Notes: generated from the letters alone by a model not told the origin. A stretch of DNA of 64,000 nucleotides from SZUA-430 sp964483585 (GCA_964483585.1 CAZABH010000011.1:1-64000), one strand, 5' to 3'. Positions 1-9,010 are shown, counted from the stretch's first letter. Translations and numbers: made by a program.

Positions 1-145
1 GCGCGGCGGTGCGCCCGGCGCTTCGGGGGCGGCGCGGCGCGGCCGCCAGCTTGGCTTGCCTATATTCTGGGTGGCCGGTGCGCGCTGCCGCGCGATGCGG
101 CCATGACGAGAGAAGATAAGAATAAGTGAGATTGCGTCGCACAAT

Positions 146-178
146 GAGTGCTCGCGCGAGCCGGGATAGCGAGCGCTC
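146..178 (-). terminator. Stem-loop directly after the permease stop codon
   Basis: Ten-base arms at 146-155 and 169-178 pair with one G-T wobble around a 13-base loop. They sit immediately beyond the stop codon of the last gene of the polyamine transporter operon, read on the minus strand. No T-run follows, so this may be a 3'-end-stabilising stem rather than a full intrinsic terminator. The rest of 1-178 is GC-rich and contains nothing that can be called a gene. Confidence 0.4.
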
Positions 179-1018
179 TTACCCCTTCACCGGCGCATGC
201 CACCGCCGCAGCATCTCGACCGTCAGCAACAACAGCGTCGAGAACACGATCAGAAGCGTGGCGACGGCAAGGATCGTCGGGCTGATCTGCTCGCGGATGC
301 CCGACCACATCTGCAGCGGAATGGTGCGCTGCTCCGGGCCACCGAGGAAGAGCACCGTGACAACTTCGTCGAATGAAGCGGCAAAGGCAAAGAGTGCACC
401 CGAGATCATTCCCGGTGCCACCAGAGGCAGGGTCACGCGGAAGAAGGTCGTCACGGGGTCGGCGCCAAGGCTCGACGCCGCACGGATCAGGTTGTGGTCA
501 AACCCAGACAGCGTCGCCGTCATGGTGATGACCACGAACGGCACGCCGAGGGCCGTATGCGCAAGGATCAGGCCCGGCGTGGTCTGCGCAAGCCCGATGG
601 CCGCATAGAAGAAATACATGCCCGCCGCCGATATCACGATCGGCACGATCAGCGGCGAGATCAGCAGCGCCATGAAGAAGTCGCGCAGCGGCATGTTGCT
701 GCGCGCAAGCCCCATCGCGGCAAGCGTACCCAGCACGGTCGCAAGCGCCGTCGAGCACAGTCCGATCAGAAGGCTGTTCTGCATCGCCTCCAGCCATTGC
801 GGGTTCTCGGCAATGTCGCGGTACCAGCGCAACGAGAACCCATCAGGCTGCAGCGTGAGCATTTTGTCAGTGAAGCTGAAATAGGGCTCGGCATTGAACG
901 ACAGCGGGATCACGACCAGAAGCGGTGCGATCAAGAAGAGCAAGACGCCATAGGCAAACCATCGGTTCACGCCGGCCTCGATCGGGGACTGGTCCCAGCG
1001 TTTGGGTGTCTTCGCCAT
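179..1018 (-). CDS. potC: ABC transporter permease, PotC-like (polyamine/opine family)
   Basis: Inner-membrane permease of about 279 residues with six predicted membrane spans. The first is near residues 22-42, and a long N-terminal stretch contains the FNAEPYFSF-type loop common in PotC-like proteins. The cytoplasmic EAA loop is visible as an AASSLGADPVTTFFRVTLPL segment around residues 180-199, which would contact the ATPase. It is the last gene of a four-gene minus-strand operon (ATPase, binding protein, two permeases) and starts two bases after the preceding permease stop. The family imports spermidine, putrescine or related opines/amines; the actual substrate cannot be read from sequence. 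Confidence 0.9.
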   Translation of the reverse strand: MAKTPKRWDQSPIEAGVNRWFAYGVLLFLIAPLLVVIPLSFNAEPYFSFTDKMLTLQPDGFSLRWYRDIAENPQWLEAMQNSLLIGLCSTALATVLGTLAAMGLARSNMPLRDFFMALLISPLIVPIVISAAGMYFFYAAIGLAQTTPGLILAHTALGVPFVVITMTATLSGFDHNLIRAASSLGADPVTTFFRVTLPLVAPGMISGALFAFAASFDEVVTVLFLGGPEQRTIPLQMWSGIREQISPTILAVATLLIVFSTLLLLTVEMLRRWHAPVKG

Positions 1019-1020
1019 CC

Positions 1021-2244
1021 TCAGCCCAGCCTCAGCCTGTTCATGCCCACCAGCCGCGCATAGAAGACATAGAGCACCAGCACCGCCGCCAGCAGGATCC
1101 CGCCAAGTGCGGCCGCAAGCCCCCAGTTAAGGGACGTCTTCATGTGGAACTCGATCATGTTCGAGATCAGCTGCCCCGTGCGTCCGCCAACAAGAGCCGG
1201 CGTGATGTAGTAGCCAAGCGCCAGGATGAAGACGAGCAGCCCGCCCGCAGCTGCCCCCGGCAGGGTCATGGGAAAGTAGACGCGCCAGAACGCGGTCCAG
1301 GGGGCCGCACCAAGCGACACCGCCGCCCGCTTCAGTGCCGGCGGCACCGACAGCATCACGCTGTAGGTCGGTAGCACCATGAACGGCAGCAGAATGTGTG
1401 TCATCGCAATGATCGTGCCCGTCATGTTATGGATCAGTTGCAAGCGCGCGTCTTCGCCCGCAACCGCAGCGACCACATCGTTGACAACACCATTGGTCTG
1501 CAGCAGCGCGATCCACGCGGTGGTCCTGACCAGAAGCGATGTCCAGAACGGCAGAAGCACGAGGATCAGAACCAGGTTGCGCTTCCGCTCGTCCAGATGG
1601 GCAATGTAGTAGGCCAGAGGATAACCCAGCAGGAAGCAGAGAGCGGTGACACCCGCTGCCACGACGAGGGTACGCGCGAACAGCGTCAGATAGATCTGTT
1701 CGTCCTCGGGCTTGGGCACCCAGCTGCCGTCCGCCTTGCGAACCTGATCAAGCGCCGATACGTAATAACCCGATGTCGTGCGAGCGCTGGCGTGCCGCAA
1801 AGCGCCCCAGACCTCAGGGTCGCTCCAGCGCAAGTCAACCTGATTGAATGCCTGCGCATAGGGCGGATGGAAGCCATGGGCCTCACGCGCAGTCTTGATC
1901 AGCAGCGAGCGCATGCCCGCACGCTCGAAATTCATGCGCGTCGCAACCTTGCCGATCTGGCCGGTTCGGTTGGCGCGCGTGAGATCATCAGCAAGGGCGG
2001 AATAGGCACTGAACGGAGGGCGGCCTTTCCCATCCCACGATCGCAGTGCTGCAGCGGTGCGTGGCAGGATATCGGAGACAGTGCTGTCCCCGAAACTACG
2101 CGTCAGCATCGAGCCGATGGGAAGAATGAATGAGACGACGAGGAACGCAACCAGCGGCAAGACGAGCAGCATGGTGGTCCGGCGCGCCCTTCGACCCGAC
2201 TGCCGGTACTGCTCCGCAAGGCTCACGCGCCCTGTCGCACCCAC
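1021..2244 (-). CDS. potB: ABC transporter permease, PotB-like, with enlarged periplasmic loop
   Basis: Inner-membrane permease of about 407 residues, longer than the roughly 285 usual for PotB. One span lies near residues 25-47, followed by a hydrophilic insertion of about 130 residues, then five more spans. The EAA loop AAVSLGAAPWTAFWRVYFP lies in the C-terminal half. The start is uncertain: TTG at 2247 and GTG at 2244 are adjacent, and a G-rich ribosome site eight bases upstream fits the GTG best. The gene lies between the binding-protein gene and potC in one operon. The large loop between spans 1 and 2 faces the periplasm and may contact the binding protein; that role is inferred. Confidence 0.88.
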   Translation of the reverse strand: MGATGRVSLAEQYRQSGRRARRTTMLLVLPLVAFLVVSFILPIGSMLTRSFGDSTVSDILPRTAAALRSWDGKGRPPFSAYSALADDLTRANRTGQIGKVATRMNFERAGMRSLLIKTAREAHGFHPPYAQAFNQVDLRWSDPEVWGALRHASARTTSGYYVSALDQVRKADGSWVPKPEDEQIYLTLFARTLVVAAGVTALCFLLGYPLAYYIAHLDERKRNLVLILVLLPFWTSLLVRTTAWIALLQTNGVVNDVVAAVAGEDARLQLIHNMTGTIIAMTHILLPFMVLPTYSVMLSVPPALKRAAVSLGAAPWTAFWRVYFPMTLPGAAAGGLLVFILALGYYITPALVGGRTGQLISNMIEFHMKTSLNWGLAAALGGILLAAVLVLYVFYARLVGMNRLRLG

Positions 2245-2283
2245 CAATTTAGCCCCCCAAGAACGGCAAGTTACGTCAGGTTC

Positions 2284-3489
2284 CTACTTCGCCAGCCATG
2301 CGGCCCAGCGCTGGTTCAGCTCCTCCTGGTGGTCGGCCCACCAGACAAAATCGATCTGGATCGCATTCTTCGCATTCTCGGGGGCGTTCGGCATGTGGGG
2401 CTTCATGTCGATGCCCTTCTCCGCATGCTGTCCGACAAGCGGCAGCGAGGATTTGCGTGCCGGCCCATAGGCGATCCAGCGCGCCTGATCTGCAAGACGT
2501 TGCGTGTCGGTCGCAAAGGCGACGAACTGCATGGCCGCGTCGAGGTTCTTCGTTCCCTTGACGATACCCAGAACATCCAGCTCGAGAAGCTGCCCATCCC
2601 AGATGATCTCGAATGGCTTTCCCTCGGCGACCGCGGCATCGAAGATGCGACCATTATAGGCCGTCGTCATCGTCACCTCGCCGTCTGCGAGAAGCTGCGG
2701 CGGCTGGGCCCCGGCCTCCCACCAGATCACGTGGTCCTTGATCGTGTCCAGTTTGCGAAACGCGCGATCAAGCCCTTCCCTGGTGCCCAGCACCTCGTAG
2801 ACCTTGTCCCCCGGAACGCCGTCGGCGCGCAGGGCCATCTCGAGATTGATCTTCGGACTTGTCTTGCGCATGCCGCGCTTGCCCGGAAACGCCTTCACGT
2901 CGAAGAAGTCCGCAAGCTGCGAAGGCGCCTTGCCCTCGAACTTGGTCTTGTCGAACGCAACGATGTGGCTGAACAGGATCGTTGTCACCGCACAGGGCGT
3001 GATGCCATTCGTCACGAAGTCCTGCACGGCAGGTGTGCCGTCCGGCGCCGCAGGCAAAGTGCCGGCGTCGATCTTCTCGAGCAGGCCCTCGTCGCAGGCG
3101 CGCTGGGCGTCCGCGATTTCCATGTCGACCACGTCCCAGGTGACATTCCCCGCTTCGACCTGCGCCTTGATCTCGGCGATGCCACCGTTGTAGTTCACCG
3201 AATTGATCTTCATGCCGGTCTTGGCTTCAAAGGGCTTGTGATAGGCCTCAACCTGGCTTTTCGTGTAGGCACCACCCCAGGACACGACCACCAGGCGCGT
3301 ATCGCTGGCGGGCATCGCTGCGACGGGCTGGCTCGCGTCATTCGCGCCCGGCAACTCCATGTCGCTGAGTTCGGCATCGAGGTCGTTCACGGCCCGGTCG
3401 CTGCCGCCTCCCAGCATGAACAGAAGCGTGCCCGCCAGGACAACGACAGCCGCAGCTGCAGAGATGATGATCGTGGTCGTTCGGCCCAT
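2284..3489 (-). CDS. potD: Membrane-anchored extracellular solute-binding protein, PotD-like
   Basis: Periplasmic binding component of the importer, about 401 residues. An N-terminal hydrophobic segment (residues about 7-27) has no clear cleavage site and is followed by an acidic linker to about residue 62, so the protein probably stays anchored. The mature domain begins with LVVVSWGGAYTKSQ and carries WDVVDMEIADAQ and VIWWEAGAQPPQLLADGEV, which are typical of the PotD/PotF-type family 1/8 binding proteins. The ATG at 3489 has a GAGGAG ribosome site six bases upstream. It lies between the ATPase and permease genes. Ligand identity is not decided. Confidence 0.88.
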   Translation of the reverse strand: MGRTTTIIISAAAAVVVLAGTLLFMLGGGSDRAVNDLDAELSDMELPGANDASQPVAAMPASDTRLVVVSWGGAYTKSQVEAYHKPFEAKTGMKINSVNYNGGIAEIKAQVEAGNVTWDVVDMEIADAQRACDEGLLEKIDAGTLPAAPDGTPAVQDFVTNGITPCAVTTILFSHIVAFDKTKFEGKAPSQLADFFDVKAFPGKRGMRKTSPKINLEMALRADGVPGDKVYEVLGTREGLDRAFRKLDTIKDHVIWWEAGAQPPQLLADGEVTMTTAYNGRIFDAAVAEGKPFEIIWDGQLLELDVLGIVKGTKNLDAAMQFVAFATDTQRLADQARWIAYGPARKSSLPLVGQHAEKGIDMKPHMPNAPENAKNAIQIDFVWWADHQEELNQRWAAWLAK

Positions 3490-3530
3490 GGTAGCTCCTC
3501 AGGAATATGCGGTTGTCACGTCGTCATGCA

Positions 3531-5114
3531 TCAAGATGCGAAGGCGCGAGCAGAGGCCGGCTCCCAGCTCAGCGTCACCGCCACGCCCTTCGGCGGAAGC
3601 CCCCCCATATGCGCCGGTGCCTTGACATGGATCTCGCCCATGCCCGGCGCGGAGAGTTTCACACGCACATGGTCGCCGTGAAAGATGTAGTCCTCGACAA
3701 GCGCCGCGACGTGGTTGCCACCCGGCGTCGTCTCCGGCGAGACGGAAAGATGCTCGGGCCTGACGCAGACAACGCCAGTCTGGTCGGCCGCTTGGCAGTT
3801 GCCGTTCAGCGCCCGCACACGAGCACCGCCGATCAATTCGAATACGCATTCATCGCCAAGGATCGAAACAACCTTTCCAGGCAGGGCATTGTTCTCGCCG
3901 ATGAAACCCGCGACGAAGGCATTCGCAGGTTCCTGATAGATGCGCGCAGGTGTATCCAGTTGCTGGATCACGCCATCATGAAACACGGCGATGCGGTCCG
4001 ACAGTGTCAGCGCCTCGCTCTGGTCATGCGTGACATAGACGACGGTGACACCAAGCTCGCGATGTAGACGTTTCAGTTCGTACTGCATCTGCTCGCGCAG
4101 GTGCTTGTCGAGCGCGCCCAGCGGTTCGTCCATCAGAACGAGGTCCGGGTCGAACACCAACGCGCGCGCCATGGCGACCCGCTGTTGCTGCCCACCTGAA
4201 AGCTGAGCAGGCTTGCGTTTCTCGAACCCTGTCAGCTCGACCATCGCCAGTGCGCGCGCGACGCGCTCGCGGATTTCGCTGCCGCGGATGCGACGGACCT
4301 CAAGTGGGAAGGCGACGTTCTCCTGCACGCTCATGTGCGGGAACAGCGCATAATTCTGGAAGACGAAGCCAAGCCCGCGCTTGTGCGGCGGCAACTCGGT
4401 CAGCGTTGTCCCGTTGAGCAGGATGTCCCCGGAAGTCGGCTGCTCGAAGCCTGCCAACATCATCAGGGTCGTGGTCTTGCCCGAGCCCGATGGACCCAGC
4501 AGCGTGAGAAACTCTCCTCGAGCAATGTCGAGGTCAAGCTGCTTCACGACCAGGTTGACGCCATCGTAGGTCTTGGTAACGCCGTTGAAGCGCACGAAGG
4601 GTGTCGGAACGGCAACGTCCGGCTCGACCTCGATCGGAGAGGGTTGGGTCTCGGGCACCGCGTCGGAAGGCGAGGGGGCAGTCGGTGCAACAGTCTCGGC
4701 AACGGTTCCCGCGTCCATGCCTGCCCTGGAGCTCACATCTGGGGCCGGCGCCTCGATCCGGTCGACCAGCGCCTCGGCAAAGCGCGCCTGCTGGGCTTCG
4801 GTCGCGCTGTCATTGCGGGGGAAATTGGATGACAGCAGCGATCCTCTCGGCGCGACCGCAAGTCCCACACGGGGTGGTTCGTCGCCGTCCTCGGGCTCCT
4901 CGATCGAGGCAGCCATACCCTTAGCTGGGACATCCGCGACGGCTTCAGGCTGCGCCGGAGACGGTTCCGCGTCGGCATGGTCAACCTGCACACCCGCCTC
5001 GGCTGCGGTCTCGGCCGCAGGCTTTTCCTCGCCTGAAATGCCCAACAGCCGTGAGCGAAGGGAGAAGCCCTTCGACGGCGGTTTGGATGGGGCGTCTGTG
5101 GTATCAGTGGACAT
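3531..5114 (-). CDS. potA: ABC transporter ATPase, PotA-like, with long acidic N-terminal extension
   Basis: ATP-hydrolysing subunit of the polyamine-type importer, first gene of the operon. The nucleotide-binding domain starts near residue 173: Walker A is GPSGSGKTT, the signature is LSGGQQQR, Walker B is LVLMDEPLGALD, and the switch His is in VTHDQ. A C-terminal TOBE regulatory domain follows. At 527 residues it is about 150 longer than ordinary PotA. Residues 1-172 are low-complexity, rich in Ala, Glu, Pro and Ser, and probably disordered. Reading frame and codon use continue smoothly through the extension, so it does not look like a false start, although a shorter start was not excluded. 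Confidence 0.88.
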   Translation of the reverse strand: MSTDTTDAPSKPPSKGFSLRSRLLGISGEEKPAAETAAEAGVQVDHADAEPSPAQPEAVADVPAKGMAASIEEPEDGDEPPRVGLAVAPRGSLLSSNFPRNDSATEAQQARFAEALVDRIEAPAPDVSSRAGMDAGTVAETVAPTAPSPSDAVPETQPSPIEVEPDVAVPTPFVRFNGVTKTYDGVNLVVKQLDLDIARGEFLTLLGPSGSGKTTTLMMLAGFEQPTSGDILLNGTTLTELPPHKRGLGFVFQNYALFPHMSVQENVAFPLEVRRIRGSEIRERVARALAMVELTGFEKRKPAQLSGGQQQRVAMARALVFDPDLVLMDEPLGALDKHLREQMQYELKRLHRELGVTVVYVTHDQSEALTLSDRIAVFHDGVIQQLDTPARIYQEPANAFVAGFIGENNALPGKVVSILGDECVFELIGGARVRALNGNCQAADQTGVVCVRPEHLSVSPETTPGGNHVAALVEDYIFHGDHVRVKLSAPGMGEIHVKAPAHMGGLPPKGVAVTLSWEPASARAFAS

Positions 5115-5371
5115 CGTGTACGACGCGATCGAACGCCGGTTCCCTTGATTGGCACAAGTCTTGGGCGCGAGTGAACCGCATCCTAGAGATGTCGCAGGTT
5201 AATGAAAAGCGCCGCGCCGTGCACGGTGTTTTTCGAATTCAAGGTTAGGGGTATCTGATTCGCCTTGCATTTGGTCCATTTGGCCGGGCTCTATCCTCAG
5301 GTTGTGCGGGGGGAAGAAGCCCAGTCCCGGATACGTGATATAACCCCGCGCGAAAACCCAGCAGGACAGTC

Positions 5372-6706
5372 ATGACCGACCGATTGCCCAGTACCACCAC
5401 GGCAAATGACATCGACGCCTTGTGGCTGCCGTTTACCGCAAATCGCCAGTTCAAGTCGGACCCACGCCTGATCGCGCGCGGCAAAGGCATGCACTACTAC
5501 GACCCGCAGGGCCGTGAGCTGCTGGATGGTCTCGCCGGTCTCTGGTGCTCGCTGGCGGGCCACGGCCACCCGAAGATCACCGAGGCTGTGTCGGCCCAGC
5601 TGGAAGAGCTCGACTTCGCACCTACCTTCCAGTTCGCCCATCCCCGCATCATCGAACTGGCCGGTCGCATCGCTGCCCTCGCACCAAAAGGCATGGAGCG
5701 GGTCTTCTTCTGCAATTCCGGCTCCGAGGCGGCCGATACTGCGCTCAAGATTGCGCTGGCCTATTGGCGGGCGAAGGGTGAGGCGCAGCGCACACGCCTG
5801 ATCGGCCGCGTGCGCGGGTATCACGGGACAAATTTCGGCGGCATGTCGGTGGGCGGCATCGTCAACAACCGCAAGGCCTACGGCCAGATGCTGCCGGGCG
5901 TCGACCACCTGCCGTCGACCTACGACCGGTCCCGCCAGGCCTTCTCCAGAGGCGAGCCCGACTATGGAGCCAATCTTGCCGATGCGCTCGAGGATCTAGT
6001 CGCCCTTCACGGGGACACGATAGCGGCCGTCATCGTCGAGCCCATGGCCGGCTCGACCGGGGTCCTTCCGCCGCCAAAGGGATACCTCCAGCGTCTGCGC
6101 GAGCTCTGCACGAAGCACGGCATCCTGCTGGTCTTCGACGAGGTGATCACCATGTTCGGCCGCATGGGCGCACCCACGGCCGCCGAACGGTATGGCGTGA
6201 CGCCCGACATGATCACCTTCGCCAAGGGCATCACCAACGGCGCCATCCCGATGGGGGGCGTCATAGCGTCGAACGCTATTTACGAGGCCTTCGCACAGAA
6301 AAACGACTGGCAGATCGAGCTGTTCCATGGCTACACCTATTCCGGACATCCGGTCGCCGCGGCCGCCGCTCTTGCGACCCTCGATATCTACCGCGACGAA
6401 GGTCTGTTCGAGCGCGGGCGCCAGGTCGAGGCGTGGCTTGCCGATGCCGTCCACACGCTGAAGGGCGCACCTTTCATTGTGGATATCCGCAACTGCGGCG
6501 CGGCAGCCGCCATCGATATCGAACCGGCCCCCGGCGCCCCTGGCAAGCGCGGCCATGAGGCCATCCGCCGCGCCTTCTTCGACGAGGATATCGTGCTCAG
6601 GGTTGGGGGTGACACGATTGCATTGGGTCCTGCTCTCGTTGCAGAACAGGCGCATGTGGAGCGGCTCGTCGACGGTGTCCGTCGGGTGCTTGATCGCTTG
6701 TCCTGA
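5372..6706 (+). CDS. Omega-amino acid (beta-alanine):pyruvate aminotransferase
   Basis: PLP-dependent class III aminotransferase, 444 residues. The N-terminal LPFTANRQFKSDPRLI motif is characteristic of the beta-alanine--pyruvate transaminase (EC 2.6.1.18) group. FCNSGSEAADTALK binds the cofactor phosphate, VFDEVITMFGRMG holds the PLP-ring aspartate, and the Schiff-base lysine is in TFAKGITNG. The enzyme moves an amino group from beta-alanine or another omega-amine to pyruvate, giving L-alanine. It is divergent from the polyamine-type importer and followed 33 bases later by alanine dehydrogenase, so the pair can recycle the alanine. The natural amine donor is not shown by sequence. Confidence 0.9.
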   Translation: MTDRLPSTTTANDIDALWLPFTANRQFKSDPRLIARGKGMHYYDPQGRELLDGLAGLWCSLAGHGHPKITEAVSAQLEELDFAPTFQFAHPRIIELAGRIAALAPKGMERVFFCNSGSEAADTALKIALAYWRAKGEAQRTRLIGRVRGYHGTNFGGMSVGGIVNNRKAYGQMLPGVDHLPSTYDRSRQAFSRGEPDYGANLADALEDLVALHGDTIAAVIVEPMAGSTGVLPPPKGYLQRLRELCTKHGILLVFDEVITMFGRMGAPTAAERYGVTPDMITFAKGITNGAIPMGGVIASNAIYEAFAQKNDWQIELFHGYTYSGHPVAAAAALATLDIYRDEGLFERGRQVEAWLADAVHTLKGAPFIVDIRNCGAAAAIDIEPAPGAPGKRGHEAIRRAFFDEDIVLRVGGDTIALGPALVAEQAHVERLVDGVRRVLDRLS

Positions 6707-6739
6707 ACAACAGAATGCCTCGAAGGGGATAATCGCAAC

Positions 6740-7858
6740 ATGCTTGTCGGCGTTCCGAAAGAAATCAAGGTTCACGAATATCGCGTCGGTCTCACCCCCT
6801 CGAGCGTGCGCGAGCTCGTCGCGCACGGCCACAAGGTGATCGTGCAGGCCTCCGCCGGCCTCGCCATCGGTCTCACCGACGACATGTACAAGGCTGCTGG
6901 CGCCGACATCGTGCCCACCGCGGCCGATGTCTTCGCGAAGGCTGAAATGATCGTGAAGGTGAAGGAACCCCAGGCCCCCGAGATCGCCATGCTGCGCCCC
7001 GGCCAGTTGCTTTTCACCTACCTGCACCTTGCACCGGATCCCGCACAGACGGCAGGCCTGCTCAAGTCGGATTGCGTCGCGATCGCCTACGAGACCGTGA
7101 CCGATGCGCGCGGAGGCTTGCCGCTGCTGGCCCCCATGTCCGAGGTGGCCGGCCGCATGTCGATCCAGGCCGGCGCACACTGCCTCGAGATGGAGCAGGG
7201 TGGCCGCGGCATGCTGCTGGGCGGCGTGCCCGGCGTGCCAGCTGCCAAAGTCGTGATCATCGGTGGTGGCGTCGTTGGCGCGAACGCTGCACGAATGGCG
7301 ATGGGTCTCGAGGCCCATGTCACCGTCATTGACCGCAGTCTCCCGCGGCTGGCCGAACTCGACCTTCAATTCGGCGCCATGCTGAACACGGTCTATTCGA
7401 CCATCGACGCGATCGAAGAGCAGGTCCTGACCGCCGATCTCGTTGTTGGTGCAGTCCTGCTGCCCGGCGCCGCAGCACCCAAGCTGATCTCCGAGTCGAT
7501 GGTCAGGCGCATGAAGAAGGGCTCGGTCATCGTCGATGTGGCCATCGACCAGGGGGGCTGCGCCGAGACCGCGCGCCCCACGACCCACGCCCAGCCCACC
7601 TACAAGGTCCACGATGTCGTCCATTACTGCGTGGCCAACATGCCCGGCGCCGTCGCGCGCACATCGACCTTCGCCCTGAACAATGCGACGCTGCCCTTCA
7701 CCCTGGCGCTGGCCGACAAGGGCTATGCCCGGGCCTGCCGTGAAAACTCTCATTTGCTGGCCGGCCTCAATATCCACCGCGGCGCTTTGACCTACCAGGC
7801 GGTCGCAGAGGCCCAGAAGCTGGAATTCACCCCGCCTGACCGCGCCCTGGCCGGGTGA
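6740..7858 (+). CDS. ald: Alanine dehydrogenase
   Basis: NAD-dependent L-alanine dehydrogenase (EC 1.4.1.1), 372 residues, the family's normal length. The N-terminus MLVGVPKEIK.HEYRVGLTP contains the substrate-binding Arg and is diagnostic. A Rossmann motif (VVIIGGGVVGANAARMAMG) begins near residue 170, and HYCVANMPGAVARTST lies towards the C-terminus. It probably forms a transcription unit with the upstream aminotransferase, converting the alanine made there back to pyruvate with release of ammonia and NADH. No separate promoter was recognised in the 33-base gap. Confidence 0.95.
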   Translation: MLVGVPKEIKVHEYRVGLTPSSVRELVAHGHKVIVQASAGLAIGLTDDMYKAAGADIVPTAADVFAKAEMIVKVKEPQAPEIAMLRPGQLLFTYLHLAPDPAQTAGLLKSDCVAIAYETVTDARGGLPLLAPMSEVAGRMSIQAGAHCLEMEQGGRGMLLGGVPGVPAAKVVIIGGGVVGANAARMAMGLEAHVTVIDRSLPRLAELDLQFGAMLNTVYSTIDAIEEQVLTADLVVGAVLLPGAAAPKLISESMVRRMKKGSVIVDVAIDQGGCAETARPTTHAQPTYKVHDVVHYCVANMPGAVARTSTFALNNATLPFTLALADKGYARACRENSHLLAGLNIHRGALTYQAVAEAQKLEFTPPDRALAG

Positions 7859-7939
7859 TCCACAGAAAGCATTCATCCGTCACTCATCTTGTGGCATCGG
7901 ATGCATTATCTGCTCGGGGCCCAACAAGGACGGGACCCG

Positions 7940-9010
7940 ATGAAAACGCAATTGACCCGCCGCCACATGATCGGCTCGGTCCTTTCAGCAGGCTGTGTGC
8001 CCCTGCTCGCGCGTCCGACCTTTGCAGCGTCGGCACTGCCCCCTCAGGACATCGCAGCCTTGGGCGCCCCGGACCACGCCCTGGAGGCGCGCCTGCGTGC
8101 GCTCGCGAAGGGCATGGGGCAGGCAAGGGTCGGGATCGCAGCACTCGATCTCGAGGCTGGGCGCCGGGCCTTCGTGAACGGCGGCGAGATGTTCGCCCTG
8201 CAAGGCATTCGAACATTGCCTGTGGCCACAGCCATCCTGCACCTGGTCGAGAAGGGTGAGATCGATCTCGAGCAGATGGTTCGCCTGACAAAGGCAGACA
8301 TCGCCCCGGGTCGTTCGCCATTAGCGGCACGCCTGCACGCGGCTCCGGTCAAGTTCACCGCCCGACAATTGCTCGACCACATGTTGTTGAATGCAGACGG
8401 CACCGCCACCGATGCCCTGCTGAGACTGGCCGGCGGCCCCACCCGCATCCCGGTTCTGCTGACCCGCGCAGGGCTCAAAGAGACCATTCGCATCGACCGC
8501 TACGAGCGCGATCTCCAACCGGCGGTCTTCGGATTGAAGCCCGACCCATCCTTCGGGGATCCGAAACGCTTTGCCGACGGCATCATGTCGATCGACACGC
8601 AGGTCCGCCAGCGCGCGCAACTGCGTTTCCTGCAGGACCCGCGCGATACGGCAAGCCCCCGCGCAGTCGTTGCACTCTATGCGGCGCTCGCACAAGGTCA
8701 TCTGCTGGGGCGGCGCAATGCGGCCCTGATCCTGGACCTTCTCCAGCGATCGAAGACCGGCCTCGACAGGCTGACAGCAGGCGCAGGCAAGGATTGGCGC
8801 ATGGCCCACCGATCAGGTCAGACCCGCACCATCGAAAACTTCACTGCAGTGTTCAGCGACAGTGGCATCGCGACATCGCGGGGCGGCAGCCGCATTGCGA
8901 TGGCGGTGTTCATGGAAGCCGCGTCACGGCCCATCGGTGATCTGAAAGCCTTCCAGCAGCAAGTCGCACGCAGCGTGATCTCTGCGTGGGAACAGCCCTC
9001 ACGCGTGTGA
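7940..9010 (+). CDS. Exported class A beta-lactamase-fold protein lacking the catalytic residues
   Basis: About 356 residues from the ATG at 7940, which has an AAGGA ribosome site. A twin-arginine-like signal (LTRRHMIGSV, residues 5-14) ends near residue 30. The rest aligns by eye with class A serine beta-lactamases, but key motifs are changed. SxxK reads GIRT (residues 89-92), SDN reads ADG (152-154) and KTG reads RSG (291-293). Only the Glu of the RxE motif (E189) and the GGP element after SDN remain. It is therefore predicted not to hydrolyse beta-lactams by the normal mechanism and may be a binding pseudoenzyme. No resistance role should be inferred. It starts 81 bases after ald. Confidence 0.75.
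   Translation: MKTQLTRRHMIGSVLSAGCVPLLARPTFAASALPPQDIAALGAPDHALEARLRALAKGMGQARVGIAALDLEAGRRAFVNGGEMFALQGIRTLPVATAILHLVEKGEIDLEQMVRLTKADIAPGRSPLAARLHAAPVKFTARQLLDHMLLNADGTATDALLRLAGGPTRIPVLLTRAGLKETIRIDRYERDLQPAVFGLKPDPSFGDPKRFADGIMSIDTQVRQRAQLRFLQDPRDTASPRAVVALYAALAQGHLLGRRNAALILDLLQRSKTGLDRLTAGAGKDWRMAHRSGQTRTIENFTAVFSDSGIATSRGGSRIAMAVFMEAASRPIGDLKAFQQQVARSVISAWEQPSRV

Noticed and set aside
2329..3681. 450-codon plus-strand open frame across the binding-protein gene
   Set aside because: Antisense shadow of a clearly conserved solute-binding protein gene in high-GC DNA; no family features.
5149..5165. Possible sigma-54 promoter (TTGGCAC-N5-TTGG) upstream of the aminotransferase
   Set aside because: The -12 element has GG instead of GC, and the site is over 200 bases from the start codon; too weak to list.
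5996..7876. 626-codon minus-strand open frame
   Set aside because: Antisense to the aminotransferase and alanine dehydrogenase genes, both conserved along their whole length.
7940..9010. Functional beta-lactamase resistance gene
   Set aside because: The Ser nucleophile, Lys base and SDN Ser are all absent.
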